From contig JAJSAJ010001128.1 in assembly GCA_024274855.1 (NCBI GenBank), forward strand, positions 1 to 11,594: a DNA stretch of 11,594 bases, given 5' to 3'. Under the pieces are notes generated by a model, which searched no databases, was not told the DNA's origin, and worked only from the letters and a program-made list of their open reading frames with translations. Positions within the stretch are counted from its first letter, which is position 1. The number at the start of each line of letters is the position of its first letter. The translations under genes and the position numbers were made by a program. This DNA comes from Planctomycetota bacterium (GTDB lineage: Bacteria > Planctomycetota > Planctomycetia > Pirellulales > Pirellulaceae). Of this stretch, positions 6,980 to 11,594 are shown piece after piece.

Positions 6980-7906
6980 TCAGACGCGGTTTCCGGTTCT
7001 CGCCTCAACGGTTTTCAGGTTTATCAAGTCTCGTGTTATCGTTCGCAATTCGTGTTTTTCTTTCTCAATGTAGACGGCAGGTGGGTTCCAGTCCACCTTT
7101 CGATAAAGCAGCCATACGACCAGTTTCCGGATTACTTTGCCCAGAAAGCGTCTCTCTTGTGCTCTGTAGCATTTGCGTAACCACTTCCTGGGCATTTGAT
7201 GGATCGGAATTCCCAAGTCGTCAAGCACGGAAACCCGGTGATCACTCGGATTGCCAAAATAGACAACCGGCACTCCCATGGCGATACAAGGCAGGGCACA
7301 ATGCAATCTTGTGGTGAGCACCAGACGAGCCTCATCGCGGTACCTGGCAAGCAGTTGCTCGGCCCTCAATGTATTGAGTTTGTCACCGTCCCGATCAGCC
7401 GCGTCATGGGAAACGCGGATTGCCTGTTCATGCAAGAACTCAGGCAGTGGAATCCCGGCTAAATCCACCAAGAACACTTTTCCATCTTTCGGTTCGATTT
7501 CCCGCTTTGGAAACGTCGTGGTCAAGCACTTGCTACAAAAGGCCTCAATCCCGTTGGAAGCGAGAAGTTGCATGGTTTCTTTGTCACGGCAACCGATCGG
7601 CTCATGTCGTTTGAAGTACTCAATGCATTCAGAACTCAAGAAGTGTTCAGCCGTGTCATTCCAATTTGTGATGTGGAGACCGATGAAGACCGGTACAATT
7701 GAATCTGATGGGGGGAAGCAACGATCTGGAAAATGTGAAAACCAGCCATTCATTATGACCAGATATTCTTCTTCCTCGGTAATAGAAGCGAGGCTGTCTC
7801 GGTCGAATTTCTTGTCTATGCGAGGCAGATACTGTGAAGCAGCCAGGCTCTGTATTTCATCGCCAAGGTTGCCGGAATAATCGTATCTGAACGTCGCGTA
7901 TTTCAT
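6980..7906 (-). CDS. Polysaccharide pyruvyl transferase family protein
   Basis: This 308-residue protein is predicted to transfer a pyruvyl group from phosphoenolpyruvate to a sugar of a surface polysaccharide, or to be a glycosyltransferase-like relative. Motifs typical of PF04230 are present: an N-terminal GNLGDEIQSLAASQYLP (12-28), an FIGLHI strand (74-79), EPIGCRDKETM (102-112), and the C-terminal VLTTRLHCALPCIAMGVPVVYFGN in two adjoining pieces (196-219). Residues after about 250 form a basic extension with a short hydrophobic run (KLVVWLLY) and a tail of low similarity, possibly a membrane-associating helix. ATG 7906 is the first start compatible with the fold; the upstream GGTTGGA is a weak binding site. 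It lies between the GT2 gene (gap 202 bases) and the dehydrogenase (gap 94 bases), all on the minus strand, which supports a role in glycan assembly. It is intact. Confidence 0.82.
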   Translation of the reverse strand: MKYATFRYDYSGNLGDEIQSLAASQYLPRIDKKFDRDSLASITEEEEYLVIMNGWFSHFPDRCFPPSDSIVPVFIGLHITNWNDTAEHFLSSECIEYFKRHEPIGCRDKETMQLLASNGIEAFCSKCLTTTFPKREIEPKDGKVFLVDLAGIPLPEFLHEQAIRVSHDAADRDGDKLNTLRAEQLLARYRDEARLVLTTRLHCALPCIAMGVPVVYFGNPSDHRVSVLDDLGIPIHQMPRKWLRKCYRAQERRFLGKVIRKLVVWLLYRKVDWNPPAVYIEKEKHELRTITRDLINLKTVEARTGNRV

Positions 7907-8108
7907 TATTCCAACCCACCCGTCAAGGCACCGCGAGGTACGATGGGCTTGTAGCCCGTCGACGAAGCGGGTACTAACACAACCCTACGTAACGACTCGT
8001 CCCGATGCACCCAACGCACGTTCGACCTCGTCAAAATGGCACGTCCGTACGCACCGCTTTCGATGGCCCGAAAGACCGTCGTACACTTCCTGCCGATCTC
8101 TTGGCCGA
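7907..8108. repeat. 202-bp gap in the glycan operon with a 9-bp palindrome at 7941-7961
   Basis: CGATGGGCT (7941-7949) and AGCCCGTCG (7953-7961) pair over nine positions, with one G-U, around a TGT loop. A minus-strand frame is open across the gap, but its translation is rich in Arg and Ser and matches nothing known, so no gene is called. The palindrome is short and without a T-run. It may be a REP-type repeat or may affect mRNA processing between the GT2 and pyruvyl transferase genes. Confidence 0.4.
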
Positions 8109-9140
8109 TCAAGCGGCATCGCGTTGTCGTCGTTCGTGGTCATCGATGCGCGCGAGCGGGATTACTTGGGATACAGGTGCCAGTTCTACTGGTTTTGTAT
8201 AAACGCACGAAAACATATGGCCAATCTTCGTCAGAGACACACGTCCCACGGAGAGCCATGTGGATGGTGACAAAGGTTGTTGTCGGACAACCTGCCGAGT
8301 GTGTTTGACGGCAGTTTTGATGTACCCAGCCCGTGTGGCCATTCGGATCCATCTGTGCCGAACCGCTAGATGCGTCGTCGTTCGTTTTCGGTATGAGGGA
8401 CGTCTTGGAACGGGTTGGTGCAGCTGGCGGCGGGCGTAGGTCTCGTTTAGCAGCGTTCCGACCAAGCGGTACTGCTCCTCGCCGCGTGTCGAGCAAATGC
8501 TTTGGTTGTGCAACCGGTATGCCAGGAGCACTTCCGAGAGATTGGCGAGCTGGCCGATTTCGGCCAGCCGCATCCAAAGATCCATGTCCTCAACCCACTG
8601 GTACTGGATGCGATAGCCGCCGACATGGCGGAGAGCGTTGGCTCGGATCATTGCTGCCGGGTGAGCAAGTCCGCCGCGGCCGCGCATTAGCTGAGCATCA
8701 ATCGCGTCATGCGTTTCCGGCCAACGCTCCACATGGATTGGATCGCCGTCGGGATCAACATGCAATGTGGCGGAACCGACGGCAACGCATCCCGGGTGCT
8801 CTGCCAAATATGCGATCTGTCGCATGAAACGCTCCGGAAAGGCGATGTCGTCAGCGTCCATCCTCGCGATAAACTTGCCTCGTGCCATCGCAAGAGCGAC
8901 GTTTAGCGTGCCGACAATACCTGTAGGAGCGAGGCTAATCACGTGAATACGCTCGTCTTCGGCGGCAAACGCCTGAAGTAATCGGAGCGAGTTATCGGTT
9001 GATCCGTCGTCCACTGCGAGCAACTCGAAGTCATCGAATGTCTGAGCGAGAATGCTTCCAACGGCCGCACCCAAATAGCGATCCGCGTTACGAACCGGCA
9101 TTACGGTGCTGATAGTCGGAACCGGCAGGTTTTGGCTCAT
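8109..9140 (-). CDS. Family 2 glycosyltransferase (GT-A fold)
   Basis: This 343-residue cytoplasmic or membrane-peripheral enzyme is expected to transfer a sugar from a nucleotide sugar onto a growing surface glycan. The N-terminal GT-A domain spans about residues 9-215. It has STVMPVRNADRYLGAAVGSI (11-30), LLAVDDGSTDNS (40-51) for nucleotide binding, ARMDADDIAFPERF (92-105) with the metal-binding DxD at 95-97, and WVEDMDLWMRL (182-192) with the probable catalytic E184/D185. AYRLHNQS (207-214) is the usual end of the domain. The basic C-terminal part (240-343) has no recognisable transmembrane helices. ATG 9140 is supported by AGAAGG at 9155-9150, nine bases upstream, and by the family start. 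It is the first clear gene of a minus-strand set with the pyruvyl transferase and dehydrogenase. Donor and acceptor cannot be predicted. Confidence 0.88.
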   Translation of the reverse strand: MSQNLPVPTISTVMPVRNADRYLGAAVGSILAQTFDDFELLAVDDGSTDNSLRLLQAFAAEDERIHVISLAPTGIVGTLNVALAMARGKFIARMDADDIAFPERFMRQIAYLAEHPGCVAVGSATLHVDPDGDPIHVERWPETHDAIDAQLMRGRGGLAHPAAMIRANALRHVGGYRIQYQWVEDMDLWMRLAEIGQLANLSEVLLAYRLHNQSICSTRGEEQYRLVGTLLNETYARRQLHQPVPRRPSYRKRTTTHLAVRHRWIRMATRAGYIKTAVKHTRQVVRQQPLSPSTWLSVGRVSLTKIGHMFSCVYTKPVELAPVSQVIPLARIDDHERRQRDAA

Positions 9141-9409
9141 TCCATCATGCCTTCTCTGTCACTCGTCCCTCGTATTCGAATGCAACTGTAAACACCGAAG
9201 TCACGTAGCGATCTGATGCTCTCTTGCCAACTGCCGTCGACGATGATACCGGCAACGGCTGAATCGCGCCAATGGCAAACTGGGATCGAGTCAAACGGCC
9301 AGCCTGACCGTTTGGTCCGTGGCAGTCCGTCCACCTTCATGAAGGACGTTCCCGTTGAAAAGCAGGTGTTTACGTCCAAGTGTTTGGGGGCCTTGGGCAG
9401 TGATCGCAA
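9137..9409 (-). other. Possible coding remnant overlapping the GT2 start (ATGA)
   Basis: A minus-strand frame is open from a stop near 9473 to TGA at 9139-9137, overlapping the GT2 start codon as ATGA, a pattern of coupled genes. Its end reads FDSIPVCHWRDSAVAGIIVD, then QESIRSLRDFGVYSCIRIRG, which looks more protein-like than neighbouring shadow frames. The only candidate starts are TTG 9409 or an internal ATG, with no good binding site. No family is recognised. It may be the tail of a lost upstream gene of the glycan operon, or chance. Confidence 0.25.
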
Positions 9410-9955
9410 TCCGGTCCAGCAGCGGGCAAACAGGTTCCGGCTGCAGTTCCAAACCTCTTGTAGCGTCCTGGATTACGCCATGTCCCGCTCGGCAAGCGGG
9501 ACCTACCTGGACCACCTTACGATCAAGGCCGGGGCATTGCCACTTTTTCTGACAAGTTGGGCGGGATGGGGCGTGTTGCGGTGGGAAGTATGGTGTCGCT
9601 CGCAATGGCCGCTGCCGGGTCTTCCCGATTCGCCTGCCGTTATGGCATGGCACCCGTTCCCGTCCCGTTTGTCGGACGACTCAGGTGCGTTCGAGCTGAA
9701 AACCACGGAACTCACGGAATCTTGTATCCCTTACCGGTCCATGCGATCACGCGGGGTGTACGACGGTCTTTCAGGCCGTCGAAGGCGGTGGGTACGGATG
9801 TGCCACGTTGACGAACCCGGAATAAGGATCCGCAAACGGAAGCTGGAGTCAATACCGAGGTCAAAACGTCTTGACCGGTACACGCCGTTGTGCTACCGAT
9901 CGACTCTTGTGCTCTTTGACCTCAAACCCACTAATCCCGCGGAGAGTCATGGCGA
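9410..9955. other. Gap between divergent glycan genes, with inverted repeats at 9482-9502, 9761-9781 and 9853-9880
   Basis: No convincing gene was found; the long plus frame over 9216-9959 is rich in Arg and Ser and has no family resemblance. Three hairpins stand out. GTCCCGCT (9482-9489) pairs with AGCGGGAC (9495-9502). CGACGGTC (9761-9768) pairs with GGCCGTCG (9774-9781) with one G-U. TACC-GA-GGTCAA (9853-9864) pairs with TTGACC-GGTA (9871-9880) apart from the GA bulge. The third is about 75 bases from the PP-loop gene start and is the best placed to be an operator. The others resemble dispersed palindromes. Confidence 0.45.
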
Positions 9956-11089
9956 ATGATCGATTCGGCTACCCTTTCGTCATCCGAAGTGCTCAACCTG
10001 TCGGCAGTGGTCGCCACGCACGGTGGCCATCGCATGGAAACGGTGGTTGGGGGCACCCCTGTCTGGTTTGAATCCCCGGACGTCGTCTTGAACCCAGGTA
10101 TCGAAGCTTTCGTCATTGCGATGTTGTTCCCGGCGTTTCGGCAGAGGATGCGATTACAAACCGATGTGCCCGTCGACGCGACGTTGCTCGGTGGGCTCGC
10201 GGCCATGATCCCAACCTATGCCGAATGGTGGAATGTGCCCACGGACACATGCGAGTTGCTCATGGGCGACGGAGCCACGACCGGCAGACCGTCAGCTGCG
10301 GCCGGATTGTGTTTCAGTGGCGGCGTGGATTCTTTTTACAGTCTGTTGACGGGTCACAGTCGGGTGGATGTTCTCGTATTGGTGCACGGGTTTGACATTC
10401 CATTGAATGACGAACGGCGCTGGCACCACGCGGAGAGTAGCCTGCGTCGTGTCGGGGCCGCGCTTGGCAAACGAACAGTTGTCATTCGCACGAACTTGCG
10501 AGAACATCGTTTGTTCAAGGGCGTATCATGGCCGTGTGCCCACGGCGCGGCGTTGGCGGCGGCAGGACATGCGTTGGCATCGACCATCGGATCGTTGCAG
10601 ATTCCCCCGACTCACCGTGCGGATCGGCTCCGGCCCTGGGGTTCGGACCCTCGCACCGACCCGCTCTATTCATCATCGCGTCTTCGAATCGAGCATCCAC
10701 CGTCCAGCGATGGGCGTCCGATGCGAATTGCCAAAATCGTCCATGATCCACTCGTACGGCACCATCTGCGGGTCTGCTACGAAAACCGCACGCCATTTGG
10801 AAATTGCTCACGTTGTGAAAAATGTGTCTCCACGATGACAGTCCTTGCTGGGCTGGGCCAGTTGGTAGATTTCGAGTGTTTTGATCAATCGTTACCATTG
10901 TCCGATTGTCTGGATGGATTGCCATACATTGCGGACCACTTAGTCGAGACCTGGCAGGAAATCGCCAATATGCCACAAAGCGAGGCAGTCGCGGAGGCCC
11001 TGCAAAGACTCTTTCAACGACGTCCACCAGGGCGATTGGCCCGGGCCCGTCACCGATTGCGTCGATGGTGGAAAAAACGTTGCGCGTAG
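9956..11089 (+). CDS. PP-loop (QueC-like) ATP-pyrophosphatase-fold protein of unknown function
   Basis: This 377-residue, probably cytosolic protein starts at ATG 9956, chosen because GGAGAG (9941-9946) lies nine bases upstream. The core PP-loop motif, CFSGGVDSFYSLL (119-131), binds ATP and activates a substrate by adenylation in this superfamily. VLVLVHGFDIPL (139-150) is the next core strand. Cys274, Cys284, Cys287 and Cys290 (RVCYENRTPFGNCSRCEKC) reproduce the Cys-x9-Cys-x2-Cys-x2-Cys spacing class of the zinc site in QueC. Residues 1-110 are an extra N-terminal domain not found in QueC, and the tail after 350 is strongly basic (RRPPGRLARARHRLRRWWKK). No other queuosine-pathway gene is nearby. 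It diverges from the GT2/pyruvyl transferase set. Relatives of this layout that I recall are uncharacterised. Adenylation chemistry is inferred; the substrate is unknown. Confidence 0.72.
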   Translation: MIDSATLSSSEVLNLSAVVATHGGHRMETVVGGTPVWFESPDVVLNPGIEAFVIAMLFPAFRQRMRLQTDVPVDATLLGGLAAMIPTYAEWWNVPTDTCELLMGDGATTGRPSAAAGLCFSGGVDSFYSLLTGHSRVDVLVLVHGFDIPLNDERRWHHAESSLRRVGAALGKRTVVIRTNLREHRLFKGVSWPCAHGAALAAAGHALASTIGSLQIPPTHRADRLRPWGSDPRTDPLYSSSRLRIEHPPSSDGRPMRIAKIVHDPLVRHHLRVCYENRTPFGNCSRCEKCVSTMTVLAGLGQLVDFECFDQSLPLSDCLDGLPYIADHLVETWQEIANMPQSEAVAEALQRLFQRRPPGRLARARHRLRRWWKKRCA

Positions 11090-11240
11090 ACCAGATGCCA
11101 CCGAGCCAGTATCTCAGAAAGGCGACCCAAAAAGAAGTTCAAATACCCAGCATCGAGCAAGCAGCATCTAACAGAGCGAGACAGGTAGCGCCCGTTACTC
11201 GTTCCGTTGTGAGACGCTGGTTCGGCATCTCGTTGTTTCC
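11090..11240. other. Gap between convergent genes
   Basis: These 151 bases separate the 3' ends of the PP-loop gene and the BNR-type gene. No gene, strong hairpin or T-run was seen. Confidence 0.4.
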
Positions 11241-11594
11241 TTATTGCGAGGCGATCGGGGTCTTGATCCAAGCGATGTTCAGTGCGTAATGCAAACCAGA
11301 GGAAATGATGTGGATAACACCGTTGGGCGTTTGGCATCCGGAAAGATAGCCGCGAGGTTCCGCGTGTGTTGCGTCCAATAGGAAGCTGCCTGTCAACGGA
11401 ACGTTGGTCAACCGGCGAGCGGGCTCGCCTGGTGTAACCGGTTTTTTTATCGACCACGTCTTTCTGTCATCGAATGAAAGTGCGACGAACATGCCGAAGA
11501 TACGGCGTTTCTTATCAGAGGCGTCTTGAACAAATATGGGCGGTGCCGTTTCAGGCGCGCGTCGGTACTTGAAGTAATCGTGGGTGAAGGAGAC
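11241..11594 (-). CDS. Sialidase/BNR-repeat-like protein, C-terminal part only (runs off the window)
   Basis: The minus frame is open from base 11594 to the stop at 11243-11241, giving 117 residues without a start, so most of the gene lies outside. ATG at 11492 is internal, because homologous-looking sequence continues upstream (VSFTHDYFKYRRAP, then KRRIFGMFVALSFDD). The segment SFDDRKTWSIKKPV is an Asp-box-like turn (S-x-D-x-G-x-x-W with Gly replaced by Arg). DATHAEPRGYLSGCQTPNGV, followed by IHIISSGLHYALNIAWIKTP, is the usual end of planctomycete BNR/exo-alpha-sialidase-like proteins. These are generally exported six-bladed propellers acting on sugars. The catalytic residues and the signal peptide, if any, are outside the window, so sialidase activity is not demonstrated. 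Confidence 0.75.
   Translation of the reverse strand, partial: VSFTHDYFKYRRAPETAPPIFVQDASDKKRRIFGMFVALSFDDRKTWSIKKPVTPGEPARRLTNVPLTGSFLLDATHAEPRGYLSGCQTPNGVIHIISSGLHYALNIAWIKTPIASQ

Noticed and set aside
7906..8112. Minus-strand 68-codon frame between the GT2 and pyruvyl transferase genes
   Set aside because: It runs through a palindrome, overlaps the pyruvyl transferase start and resembles no family.
9216..9959. Plus-strand open frame of 247 codons upstream of the PP-loop gene
   Set aside because: Composition is rich in Arg and Ser, there is no motif, it crosses several palindromes and partly opposes another frame. It was treated as chance.

Overview
The window looks like accessory DNA from a Planctomycetota chromosome, probably a Pirellulales-type lineage. 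The supporting signs are a secreted discoidin-plus-glycosidase protein, an LVIVD-repeat protein, a secreted carbon-nitrogen hydrolase, a sialidase-like (BNR) C-terminus and the N-terminus of a planctomycete-style ECF sigma factor (MSDVTRILSRIEQG). The taxon is inferred from gene content. There is no rRNA or other marker to settle it.

Left half (1-5600): intact, truncated and broken genes lie side by side. A minus-strand gene with a signal peptide leaves the window at base 1, and its best start is followed by a stop after six codons. On the plus strand come an intact secreted clan-A glycoside hydrolase (436-2586) and an LVIVD-repeat protein that seems to lack its second half (2741-3457). Between them, antisense, is a scrap of a DUF5060-like domain. 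On the minus strand is a secreted CN-hydrolase broken by a nonsense codon and a 1-nt deletion (3558-4966). Just upstream of it is the last 62 codons of a DegT/DnrJ-type aminotransferase. A 40-codon ORF on the plus strand begins like an ECF sigma factor and then diverges.

Middle (5200-5800): a repeat-rich gap with a 43-nt near-perfect hairpin, a CCCATGGG hairpin, a short G-rich repeat and a 120-bp MITE-like element with perfect 18-bp terminal inverted repeats.

Right half (5797-11089): a surface-glycan locus. Three minus-strand genes read in the order GT2 glycosyltransferase (9140-8109), polysaccharide pyruvyl transferase family protein (7906-6980) and tartrate/D-malate dehydrogenase-like oxidoreductase (6885-5797). 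Diverging from them across a 0.8-kb gap is a PP-loop protein (9956-11089) that carries both the SGGVDS nucleotide motif and a QueC-like four-cysteine site. Its role in a glycan locus is unknown, and it is the best candidate here for undescribed biochemistry. The window ends with the C-terminus of a BNR/sialidase-like protein on the minus strand, convergent with the PP-loop gene.

The glycosidase, LVIVD protein, CN-hydrolase and BNR protein fit a lifestyle of degrading complex polysaccharides. The GT2/pyruvyl transferase group would build the cell's own surface glycan. Several intergenic gaps hold different short inverted repeats. No tRNA, rRNA, CRISPR array or recognisable transposase was seen.
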